Assembly (NCBI GenBank): GCA_003427395.1
Contig: BFEA01000122.1
Span: forward strand, 1,376,254 to 1,401,125
DNA length: 24,872 bases
From: Chara braunii
Taxonomy: Eukaryota; Streptophyta; Charophyceae; Charales; Characeae
Reading direction: 5' to 3'
The position numbers and the translations under genes are program-made. Position 1 is the first letter of the stretch. Every line of letters starts with the position of its first letter. The notes below the pieces were generated by a model. The model did not search any database, had not been told where the DNA came from, and was given only the letters and a program-made list of their open reading frames with translations. This document shows positions 1-8,222 of the stretch, in pieces.

Positions 1-31
1 CCCCCCCCCCCCCCCCCCCGTTTCTACCCGA

Positions 32-538
32 CTATTTCAATTTCGATAACTCCTTTTCCTGCCGTTGATCTTCGCCGCCGCGCCATCTCTGTTGTTGATT
101 TCCCATCACCGCTGGTTCATTATCCCCCGCCGTTGATGGGTCGCCTTCACCTTCGACCGCCTGGATCGCTACTGCCGTTGACGGGTTGTCTATCGCCAAG
201 TGCTTTAAACTCCCAACCTCAAAATCCGTAGTTGGGTACTCCATCCACTTGACCTGCAAGCACATTCATTCTAAGGTCCACGTGTCATCATCCTGTAGGT
301 TTCGCAGCGCCTTTGGCTCCGTCCGCCCGGAAAAGGTCCACGTGTCATCATCCTGTTCATCGACGTTGTATGTAAGCAAAATGGGACCGATGTGTTTCTC
401 CGGGACAAACTCCACGAGTCGTGAAGCCCTTTCGTCATAAACCGGTTGATGAAATCTCCTTGCTCTTACACGCACCCACTCACCGATCATCCACTTGGAG
501 TTCAGACGTCCACGTGTATGCGATCCGTTCATGTGCAC
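32..538 (-). pseudogene. Possible chromovirus integrase C-terminus plus chromodomain remnant
   Basis: Read on the minus strand this is one frame with a single in-frame stop at 266-268. The first part has a basic GEWVRVRARRF stretch followed about 25 residues later by EKHIGPILL, the spacing seen in the integrase C-terminal barrel of Ty3/gypsy elements (GDxVWV...GPF). After the stop comes QVKWMEYPTTDFEVGSL, which resembles the VKWKGYP...WEP...L core of a chromodomain. The usual linker between them is replaced by two copies of a 24-bp repeat that encode DDDTWT. I read it as a decayed chromovirus tail in the CPSF100 intron. The similarity is weak and it could be chance. Confidence 0.33.
273..356. 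repeat. 24-bp direct repeat, 60 bp apart
   Basis: An identical 24-bp block (aaggtccacgtgtcatcatc plus four bases) occurs at 273-296 and 333-356. On the minus strand it encodes a duplicated DDDTWT motif. Confidence 0.85.
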
Positions 539-1211
539 TCACGCAATTCATCGATTAGATGAGCGATCTATACACAGCCTTACGAAGGCTTAACATGCTC
601 TGAAGCCGTCAGCTATGGCGATGACGACGACGACCACCAGATCTGCCGATGGCGGCCGCCAGCTATGGCGGCGAATGGCGACGACGACCACCAGCTATGG
701 CGATGGCCAGCTGTGACGATGACGACCGCCAGCTATGGCGATGGCGGCTGACAGCTATGGCCGCCAGCATCTTTGACGAACATACCGAGGATGTGATGTG
801 TGCACAATCTTGTCCGAGCCGTTGGCGGGCAGATATGCAATAACTGGCGGCTTATTCTCTCTATTCACCAGAAATGACGAGCAATTCGCCGTCATCGAGC
901 AAACAAGACAGAGTTGGCTATGGCCGCTGACTACGGTCGTCGGCTATGGCCGCCGCCAAGTACGATCGTCCTTCTGCCATAGCCAAGAGCGGCTAAAGAA
1001 GAAAAACAGAGTTGCGAAGCGTCCTGCCCGTCGATCGGGCAGCCGTGCAGCAACTCGATCGGGACCGATACTACAGATCGGGACACGCAGCGTTCGCGCA
1101 AAGTGTGCATGGACAGGTCCAAGAGCTGCCAGAGCTTCAGGCTAAGCACATACAGACTAATGATGATGACACAAAACAAAAGACGGGCACACAACACCGG
1201 TTCTTTTCTCT
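539..1211. repeat. GC-rich degenerate minisatellite (agctatggcg family)
   Basis: From about 609 to 766 short units built on cagctatggcgatgacgacg recur irregularly, for example at 612, 660, 694, 731 and 750. Related ctatggccgctgactacgg units recur at about 917-990. The units share no fixed period. No coding signal or RNA gene is apparent in the rest of this stretch. Confidence 0.6.
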
Positions 1212-1529
1212 TCTTTTTTTTTTTTTTTTTGACTCAAAGGGGTTCATTCTCTACTGCAACGGTGAGAAGACAAATTTCAGCTGTCTCAAAAAAAAAAACA
1301 AAAAAAAAAAAACAGAAAGAGAAATTTCAAGCAAAAAAGCAGCAGCAGCAGCACAAGGGGCGAAGATTCGTATTATACTCGGTGGACAGGCAATTTTCCG
1401 ACACGTCATCACAGATCAGATTGCTGTCCTTTTCAGCAACTTTCCGGCATACCATCACTGTCAGATGTTTTTTCTTACTGTAAGTCTCGTCTTCGATTGC
1501 AGATAGGTGGTTTGAGAAATAGCGAGAGA

Positions 1530-1569
<40 letters not shown>

Positions 1570-1862
1570 AAGAAATAGAGAGAGACAGTCGTTAGATTAG
1601 GGGAGGAGAGGGAATATCGAACCGCGCGCTCCGATCGATATCAAGCATCCTGGTTGACTTACAATATATAAGAACCCGTTCTGACCACACACACTCTAGG
1701 CCACCGGTAGACCGTGCTATATTTAGTCTTCCACTGCCACGAGGCAGGTGAAAAAAAAAACGCCCGCCAGGTGCTAAGAACCCGATACGACCTGGTAGGT
1801 TATAAATCGGGGGTAGGGACGACCCGATCCCGATGCCAGTGAACCATCCGATGCCGGTGAGG
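1212..1862. other. Homopolymer-rich non-coding stretch
   Basis: It contains a T run at 1213-1230, A runs near 1287-1311, a short CAG run near 1340-1352, and a long A run at about 1531-1566. The A runs could be retroposon tails, but no element body could be recognised next to them. No gene is seen. Confidence 0.55.
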
Positions 1863-1980
1863 TCAGCGAGAGGACGAGCGAAAGAGAGAGGAGAGAAGAG
1901 AATAGCGGTCGCGATCCCGATGAACAGCAAGGACCCGCCAGCAGACATGCACAGCCGGGACCGAACGACACGCAGAAGTA

Positions 1981-2023
<43 letters not shown>

Positions 2024-2452
2024 CAGGGAGAAAAGGTGAGGAAGAGGAAAACAGAGGGCGGGACCGAACGACACGCAGCGGTAAACGAGCGAGAGAAAGG
2101 GAGAGAGAGAGAGGCAGGGAGAAAATGTGAGGGAGAGGAGAACAGAGGGAGACAAAGGGCGAAGAAGAGAACGAGATGGAGAGGGGGAGAAAGAAGAGCG
2201 TAAGAGGAAGGGAGGAAAGAGAGGGGGAGAGAGAGAGGGGAGAAAGAGAAACGAAAAGGGCAGAGACGATCGGATCCCGAAGAAAGCGAGAGGAAGACAA
2301 GGGATGGAGACCGAGGAGACAGGGGAGAAACAGCGAAGAGGGGAGAGAGAGGGGGAGGGGACACGAGAGAGAGAGAGAGAGAGAGAGGCGAGAGAGAGAG
2401 AGAGAGCGAGAGATGCGAGAGAGAGAGAGAGAGGAGGGGAGGCGGACCGTGT
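1863..2452. repeat. Long GA/CT-rich simple-sequence tract with internal duplication
   Basis: The tract is nearly pure purine on the plus strand, with (GA)n runs at about 1985-2021 and 2366-2440. A unit starting cgggaccgaacgacacgcag is present at about 1956 and again at about 2059. The following gaggcagggagaaaa motif recurs at about 2020 and 2111, so the tract contains a tandem duplication of roughly 90-100 bp. It is polypyrimidine in the sense of the CPSF100 gene and begins within about 20 bases of its donor. Confidence 0.85.
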
Positions 2453-2468
2453 TTCTCTTCCATCGTAC

Positions 2469-2617
2469 CTTTGCAGAGGTTTGAGCAGATTGGTATCAAA
2501 GCTATCGTTCCACCCGCAATCCAGAAGAAATGTGAAATCGTCGAGCTGAAGGAGGTAACATAGAGGGGCTTCCGAATGCACCCCGCACAGGGGCATGAAC
2601 TTCACTTTGGTCCCCAT
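2469..2617 (-). CDS. CPSF100: CPSF100 (CPSF subunit 2), first coding exon
   Basis: CPSF100 is the catalytically inactive partner of the CPSF73 endonuclease in the nuclear complex that cleaves and polyadenylates pre-mRNA. This exon encodes 49 residues plus two bases. The key stretches PLCGV, LCYLLQLDDF and FLLDCGWNDSFD match the conserved N-terminus of the family, the first strands of its metallo-beta-lactamase fold. The start at 2617 is chosen because family members begin MGT a few residues before PLCGV. An in-frame ATG at 2641 would add eight unconserved residues. The exon ends CAAAG at 2469 and GTACGA follows, so the intron is phase 2, which fits the Arg/Ser that follows in plant homologues. 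Later exons lie outside the window. A gene fragment copied by a transposon cannot be excluded, but nothing suggests it. Confidence 0.88.
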
Positions 2618-2704
2618 GGACACCGCGCTATAGTTAGACAACCACCACAGATCGAATCGACGACAACCCGCCTAAATGTCAATTCCTTAGCGCCAACTGT
2701 GTGC

Positions 2705-2836
2705 GTGCTATGCTCGTGCTACGCTCGTGCTAGGGTCGTGCTAGGGTCGTGCTATGCTCGTGCTATGCTCGTGCTCGGCTCGTGCTATGCTCGTGCTATG
2801 CTCGTGCTAGGCTCGTGCTATGCTCGTGCCGAGCAC
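2705..2836. repeat. 11-bp minisatellite, about 12 copies
   Basis: Twelve consecutive units follow the consensus gtgctatgctc, with variants gtgctagggtc and gtgctcggctc, in exact 11-bp register. The last copy is degenerate. It lies 88 bp upstream of the CPSF100 start codon, so it probably sits in that gene's promoter or 5' UTR. On the plus strand the array encodes a Cys/Tyr/Ala/Arg-rich periodic peptide, which is an artefact of the repeat. Confidence 0.92.
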
Positions 2837-3214
2837 TGAGCAATCCAGTTGACAGGGCAGCTAGCATGACGAAGGCAAAGTCTCAGCCTTGCGCAATAGT
2901 CCATATCCATAAGTCCAGCACTTGTCTCCCTTCTTCCCCGTCTTCTGTCCGTTTCCGTTCTGTTTTCCTCGGCGGGGTCGGTCGTGAGAATTGAAAATCC
3001 CACTTCTCAACGCATACAAATTTTCGAAAATGATGGGCGCCAAGTGTGAGTCCTCCCACGCTGGCCCGCTCTATCATCGAGCGTTCGCCGTTTTTTCCCC
3101 TTTCGAGGGCCGGACACCCGCCCGAATCGTGTGCACCGCCAAAAAAAAAAAGAACGAATGAGTACGCTGTAATTTACTTCCGGGGTAGAGGACCCCAACA
3201 CCGATTTGATCACT
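2837..3214. other. Intergenic, no feature recognised
   Basis: Single-copy-looking sequence with a short A run at 3141-3151. It probably contains part of the CPSF100 promoter. I see no convincing exon, RNA gene or repeat. Confidence 0.5.
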
Positions 3215-3535
3215 AGTCCTTATCAACCAAGAAACTCAGCCACTTGGACTGTGCCAGTTTGGATGCGCCGCTTACTGAATCGGAGCTGCAAGCCGCAGCA
3301 AACTTTATGGCCAAGGCAAATCCGCCGGCAGTGAGGGCCTTCCTATTGAATTCTACACAGCACAGTGGACGTTGCTGCGGATGCCTCACGCGGAACATGT
3401 CCTAAGGTATTATTTCGGTCCTGGCCAACAAGGTGGAGAGCCGGAATTGGCACCCAATCTCACTTCACGAGTACTTGTGCCGTATATCGGCCAGGGCCGC
3501 CGTAGCTGTCGGGGATCGGCCAAGTCCAACGCCCG
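3215..3535 (+). pseudogene. LINE (non-LTR) reverse transcriptase fragment, frameshifted
   Basis: Three frames give consecutive pieces of a LINE ORF2 reverse transcriptase. LTESELQAAANFMAKANPP is followed, after a frameshift near 3330, by GSEGLPIEFYTAQWTLL, the hallmark KSPGPDGLPIEFYKxxW block before the catalytic fingers. Later comes RNWHPISLHEYLCRISARAA, matching the NWRPISLxxxxYKIxAKxLA block. The residues normally between these blocks are partly missing. The catalytic YxDD region is absent here. This is a dead plant-type L1-like fragment on the plus strand, possibly part of the same LINE whose 3' end is seen at 4420-5369. Confidence 0.72.
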
Positions 3536-3583
3536 GTCGCTGCAAAAACGGCAGCCAAATTGAGCATTCCACAAACAAGAGAA

Positions 3584-3952
3584 GGGAAAATTTGCAAAAT
3601 ACCCCGTCAGTTGAGATTTATGCCAAAATGCCCCTAAACGATGTGGAGCGGAATGCCCCTCTGGCGAAAAACATTTTGTGAAATAGCCCTGGAATCGGTT
3701 GGTCCATCTTTGCAATATACCCCTACGGGTACCGTCCAACTTTGCAAAATGCCGCAGTACTTGACAACTTTTCCTAGGCGCTATTGTATAAGGCCAAGGC
3801 CCAAACGGGGAGGTCCAGATTGCAAATTTGCACACCCGCCTGACAGGGGCACAACACAACGATTTCGGCCCAAAAGGGCAGTCCAGTCTACCCACATCTT
3901 TAAGGGGCATTTTGGCATATTTCAACTTATGGGGGTATTTTGAAATTATCCC
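3584..3952. mobile_element. 369-bp MITE with long terminal inverted repeats (MULE-like)
   Basis: The first about 62 bases (gggaaaatttgcaaaatacc...gatgtgg) are repeated in inverted form at the right end (3892-3952), with only a few mismatches and 1-bp gaps. Weaker symmetry continues inward through ggaatgcccct. Directly outside are acaagagaa (3575-3583) and aaaagagaa (3953-3961), a 9-bp duplication with one mismatch. Long TIRs, a 9-bp target duplication and no coding capacity are typical of non-autonomous Mutator-like elements. Inside, the motif aaatgcccc or aaatacccc recurs every 30-40 bp. Confidence 0.8.
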
Positions 3953-3988
3953 AAAAGAGAAAAGGAAAAGACAATAGAAAAAAAGAAG

Positions 3989-4145
3989 GGAAAACTAGGG
4001 CGCAGTAGTGTTGTCTGTGTGGTGTGAGTTCAAACCACCGCTCCCCCTCATTGCCTAAAGTCGACTTCCCGGGGAGTTAGGGCCGGAAATGGAGGGGGGT
4101 CGCCAACCAATTTCACAAGGGCAAAAAAAAAAAAAAAAAAAGAGC
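3989..4145 (+). mobile_element. tRNA-derived SINE with poly-A tail
   Basis: The element has a Pol III A-box-like tagggcgcagtag at about 3996 and a B-box-like gagttcaaacc at about 4027, spaced as in tRNA-derived SINEs. A body of about 100 bp ends in an A run at about 4123-4141. The octamer aaaagaag flanks both ends (3981-3988 and 4146-4153) and is a likely target duplication, although it is A-rich and low in complexity. It sits 36 bp after the MITE. Confidence 0.62.
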
Positions 4146-4153
4146 AAAAGAAG

Positions 4154-4419
4154 TTCACGATTTCATTTTAAAAACTCGGCCTACCTGGGTGACTGCAGGA
4201 CTGACGGGGTACCACCGTGAAACGGTGCGGGTTTCGCTCCACGAATCCCTCCTGTCCAAAACAAGAGAGGGCCTCGACATGCACAACAGACAAAACTCAT
4301 GGCGGTGTATCTTTCCATATTCTAGCGGAAGATTCACTCTCGTTTTGCGAATTTCGAGAGTACTCCCGACATGCACAACTGATACCACGCTCGGGCATGG
4401 GGGCGCAGCCAGGCCGGCG
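4154..4419. other. Transposon-derived filler, not resolved
   Basis: The stretch contains an imperfect direct repeat (cgacatgcacaac at about 4275 and 4368). It lies between the SINE and the LINE 3' part and may be LINE sequence too decayed to translate. Confidence 0.35.
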
Positions 4420-5369
4420 GCGGACCGGCGACTAGTTTACGAGAGCTTCGCAATCTGCGGTTGCGGAAATGGAAGGAACTCTAAAACAAGGTCGCATTCA
4501 GGCACTGAGGGAATTCATTGCCCCTACTGGACGTTGCCCCCCTACCCAATGACGGAGTAAAAAAGGGATACTACTGTGAAATGCCCCTAGTGGAACTAGA
4601 CTCTAAGATCAAGTGTAGTATCTGTTCTGATCCATGCAGACGCGGGCTGTACGCTCGTAGTTGCAGAATGGGCTTGAAATGCACAAACAGGGAGCGGTAC
4701 ATTGACGCAGCCAACAGGGAAGAACGCACTGTGATTCGGATCCAGGAGCAGCTAGACGATGAAACGTGGTCCGCTCAGGAATGGGTGAGGTCCACTGACC
4801 CAGAACTCCCTACATGCCTCCAACTGCAGGGGGCATTGCGGTTTCCCCATCTCAGAGCTTGCGGATCATCCGGGTAGACACCAGAACCTCGGGAGGAAGC
4901 ATTACTCATGACATCTTGGCGGATGGCACACCGCTGCAAGCCTGCAACAACTACTCGTGGATCCACAGGGCCACTACTGGGAACCATCACCGGGACGCAG
5001 AGTCTTCCTTCATCAATTTCAAACCTCGCTGGCCAGAACTCTTCTGTCAAAGGATCGGGAGCTCCCCACACAGGTAGCACGCACGTTGAATAGGCATGCC
5101 ACACAATTCGGTCCATCATTATCTGGACCATCTGGGAGGACCGGAACAACGTCCTCTTCAAGCAGCAGTGGACAGCAGATGCTGCTCTGATACTAAAAAT
5201 CAAGTCTTGGATCATAACAATTATCCGTATCGACTGGCACAGGAAAGCAGCGAGAGGACGAACAAGACGAGGCAGACACTAATTCCTTGTTACGTGGGCC
5301 AGGGACAACCAACTGGCAGCCGTCACCCATGAGGGCAAGCTAGTCATCTCCCCGTGGTTGTTGAGCTGA
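4420..5369 (+). pseudogene. 3' end of a LINE ORF2, broken by stops and frameshifts
   Basis: The clearest part is 5094-5369. After an in-frame TAG it reads IRSIIIWTIWEDRNNVLF, then a Trp/Ile-rich segment, one TAA, and TWARDNQLAAVTHEGKLVIS before a TGA at 5367-5369. The IWxIWxxRNxxLF motif is typical of the C-terminal region after the zf-RVT domain of plant LINE ORF2 proteins. Upstream pieces (RKWKEL and NKVAF near 4460-4500; RIIRVDTRTSGG...ILADGTPL near 4860-4940) are LINE-like but weaker. Orientation matches the fragment at 3215-3535. The MITE and SINE lie between the two, so they may be nested insertions in one old LINE. Confidence 0.55.
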
Positions 5370-5604
5370 GAAGGGCCACCCTCCTCCCACCCTCCCTACC
5401 TCCACCCCCATCTTGATCTCCCCCCCTTGTCACTACCCCTAGGTTGTAGCATCTAAAACCAGGGCACTCGGTTTGAGTTGGCAGTCACAGTAGGCCGCAA
5501 AGGGTAGGGTAGGGAGGAGAGTGTCCATAAATTAGAGAAGGAGAACAGTAGTCTCCTCTCGGCCGGACTGGCCGGGGTCAAGCCGTTTTAGGCTTGTGTA
5601 TTAG
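5370..5604. other. Probable LINE 3' UTR / intron sequence before host exon
   Basis: A pyrimidine-rich stretch (ccaccctcctcccaccctcc) follows the LINE stop. A gtagggtagggagg motif lies near 5505. The frame of the following exon is closed by TAG at 5602-5604. A plausible splice acceptor is gtattag/gac at 5604/5605, or gtctag/acc near 5627. Confidence 0.4.
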
Positions 5605-5866
5605 GACTGCATTACATCTTCGTCTAGACCCCAAACAAGTATTACCTCCATCGCTCCTCAAGCGCCGCTTCCGCCGGACTATGGACCTTCTTCTGCTGCT
5701 GGTGCTGCTGCTCTCGTGTCCGCTGCAGGGGTTACTGTTCTTGGTGCTTGTTCGTGGATGATCAATTTCAACATTCTTATTCTGACGCAGGATATGAAGC
5801 TATGCCAGCAGATCGCGAAGGCCGTCAGTGTGCGGGGAGGGGGTCTCCCCCATATTCAGGCCATCG
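5605..5866 (+). pseudogene. Formiminotransferase-like (folate-binding) protein, exon split by a retrotransposon: left part
   Basis: The frame from 5605 reads PPDYGP, then GVTVLGACSWMINFNILILT, then IAKAVSVRGGGLPHIQAI. This matches the FTCD N-domain-like proteins of plants: the PDFGP turn, the GxxxxGAxxWxxNxN strand, and the GGGLPxxQA loop of the formiminotransferase C-subdomain. In the enzyme this fold transfers a formimino group to tetrahydrofolate; the plant proteins' substrate is uncertain. The exon stops abruptly at 5866, where the left LTR starts, and the same protein resumes at 22939. Upstream exons encoding the N-subdomain were not found between here and CPSF100, so they lie elsewhere or are lost. 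Confidence 0.78.
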
Positions 5867-8212
5867 TGTGACGCCCAACCTCACGCCCAGCGCGACTTCC
5901 TGATCGGAGTGGAGTGTGGGCCTGGAAGTGCGAAAAGGGGTGTGCCAAGGATTTTTGGGGGAAGTGGGGGAGTCTTAAGGGTATGAATGCAATTAGGCGA
6001 ATGAGGGGTGCCCGCACAAGGGTCTCACAGTTCGAAGGGGCCGGGACACAATGGGCAACGGGTTACGGGAAAATTCCTCCGTGATGGAGATGGTCCCGAA
6101 AAGTTAGGCCGTCGGGGGCTGCCACGTGGCGCAGGCCGCCGCGGCCTTCGGGACTCCGGAACTCTCTGTGTGCTGCTACGTCGGCAGTTCACGCAAAACG
6201 TATTGGGCCAATAGGGGGCTATGGCCGGCCACGGAACGACACTGAGTTGATGATATGGGAGAAGGAGGCGGAAAGGAAACTGGTGGTGATCTCAACGAAT
6301 CCGGGGTGGGTGAAGTAGTAGGTGTGGTCGGGAGAAGGAAAATCGGAGCACCGAGGGTCGCTAGAGGTGGCACAGTGGAATTCCCGCGGGCATAGCCGAT
6401 TCTCCGTGTGACAGGGGTATCGTGTCCTTATGAGCTCGTTTATTATGGGGGTGAAATAGTCCGGATCATAGGATGAGTCTGAGCCCCAAGATCACGTCAT
6501 GGTATCATTATCGGTGGGATAGCGCGGGTCGGGATATGGTCACCGCGCACGAGCACGTGTAGGGCAGGCAGACTCAGTGGCGTCTCAGCGTGCTCGTACG
6601 GGATGATGGTTCCACCGCGAATCTTTTTTGGGTGAGCGAATCGACGCACGGGAGTGCGTGTAAGGGCGCGACTCGGATCGCGTTTACACGTGCTCGCGGC
6701 GTTCGCGGGACCAGACTTCGGATCGTCGATTATGCAAGATGCAATGATATTACAACCCCCATCGCGGGATAAGCAAAAACGAGAACAAACCACTATCAGG
6801 GCCAGATTCTTATCCCATCTATAGCGACCTCAGGTGCAGGCAAAGATTCGACACAGACATAACGCAAGGACAGTGATTCTCAGCAAAAAGATAGACAAGC
6901 AGTCCTGTCATCCATACATCCATACATCCATACATTTGACAATCATACACATAATGCAAGCAGGACGGACATCGCAAGGACGAATGTGAGCAAAAACCCA
7001 GACCCCAATTTCCAAAAGCCGAAACGAAAGTAAGAACGGGCAAACCGCCCGGAGCCGTAACCAAAATGTATGTACACAGGTGAAGAGGGGGAAGAGACAA
7101 AAAAACAGCAAATCCGCGTCCATCGACCTCAATTTTCTCCTCTCTCTCTCTTTCTCTCCGATGCGGACAGTCCGTCGTCACGCACCAGCCCACGAAGTTG
7201 TCACCCCGCTTAGTCCCGCACCCCTCGGATTCGGCCGTGCCCACAGTCCGTCGTGGCCCACGTCAATCCCGTGCGTTCGGCACCAGCCCGTCGGGTCGCC
7301 CAACTCCTACTCTACTCACCTCTTACTTCGCTCGTGTGCCGACCCTTCCTGATCGCGCAACCCCGAGTTTCCAACAACGGGTTAAGAGAGCTGACTAATC
7401 GCGCAGCCGAAATTTATAGCATGCATGCATGCGCGAAGAACATGGAATTACCAGGACTTAGAGTGGGGATTAGAGAGGGAACACCTGCGTTCTGCATGAT
7501 CGGTCTCGGAGTGGGGGACATAACCCTTCTCCACGCATCGATCCGAGCATGCAAGCTGCGGCTTACAAAATTCAGCAAAAGAAAGAGAGGGAGGGCGGGA
7601 GAGACGAAGTGCAAGAAGAGAGATACAGTTACAATGGCGCCCGCCCAAAATTACAGTTACACATACGATTAAGGGCGCCCACTAATCAGAGTACCGTTGC
7701 AACCACATGAAGAAGCGCGTAAACAAAAGGCGCCGTGCAGCAGGAAAAATCCTAATTACTAAATTCCTAAATTCCTATCTAATGCGAAAAAGCAAAAAGA
7801 AGCACGAGTTCCAGAAGGAAAGTCTGAAATTCCGAGAGCCATCGGGGGCTCGACAAAATTCAAAAAAGATTTAACAGGAAATTCAAAAAGAACGAAGCAA
7901 TTTCCCACGCGATGTCCGAGCCCAAAAGATCGAAATCGAACCGAAAGAAACGATGTCAACCTTTATTAATCGCGCGCGTGGTGGCGCGCTAGACATCCAT
8001 CCGACCAATCACTCCACCGACCGTCCCAAGACACACCCGACCTCGTGCTTGGCCTTTCAAAAAAGAAACGACGAAAAAGGACGCAAAAGCGAGGACACTG
8101 ATGCAATTCTCCACCGATCCTGATCTCCCGTAATTGGCCCAATCTTCCCAGCTTAGGACCCTTCATTGCAACCGCGCAGAAAATTGCGCGTTACAGAAAG
8201 TGGTTCGTCACA
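5867..8212 (-). repeat. 3' LTR (left copy)
   Basis: The LTR starts TGTGACGCCCAACC and ends GGTTCGTCACA. It matches 20587-22934 along its whole length. By eye there are scattered substitutions and a few indels: 13 bases are missing here relative to the right copy near 6140, ggaa is single rather than double near 6276, and ttcctaaa is present only here near 7765. On the minus strand it has a TATA-like TATAAAT at 7412-7418, an AATAAA at 6439-6444, and a catccata microsatellite at 6909-6935. Small frames inside it are shared by both copies and are not genes. Confidence 0.93.
7412..7418 (-). promoter_or_regulatory. TATA-like box in 3' LTR
   Basis: The minus strand reads GCTATAAATTTCGG about 800 bp into the LTR. 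The same motif is kept in the right copy at 22141-22147, the one that would drive transcription. Confidence 0.45.
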
Positions 8213-8222
8213 TATGTGACGC
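8207..8222. repeat. Perfect 16-bp palindrome at the left LTR inner edge
   Basis: CGTCACATATGTGACG is its own reverse complement. It consists of the LTR end CGTCACA, the dinucleotide TA, and a second TGTGACG that continues CCCAGGGGG, sharing 11 bases (TGTGACGCCCA) with the outer start of the LTR at 5867 before diverging. Confidence 0.9.

Larger units (their letters stand above)
1..2468 (-). other. CPSF100 intron 1 (partial, runs off the left edge)
   Basis: The CPSF100 first coding exon ends at 2469 and is followed on the minus strand by GTACGA, a good donor. No sequence resembling the next CPSF100 exon (the metallo-beta-lactamase-like HPD region) was seen to the left, so the rest of the window to base 1 is taken as intron. 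It begins with a 19-base C homopolymer at the window edge and holds repeats and a decayed retroelement patch, annotated separately. The intron is therefore at least 2.4 kb. This is inference from one donor site and the absence of exon 2. Confidence 0.55.

Noticed and set aside
1592-2641. A 349-codon open frame on the minus strand starting with the CPSF100 exon
   Set aside because: Only the first 57 codons resemble protein. After the splice donor at 2468 it is a Ser/Leu/Pro-rich translation of the CT tract.
2576-2994. Cys/Tyr/Ala-rich small plus-strand proteins over the 11-bp array
   Set aside because: Periodic translation of a minisatellite in two frames, not coding.
6497-6793. 98-codon minus-strand frame inside the LTR, identical in the right LTR at 21225-21521
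   Set aside because: Conservation is explained by LTR duplication. It lies in the probable R/U5 region and has no family resemblance.
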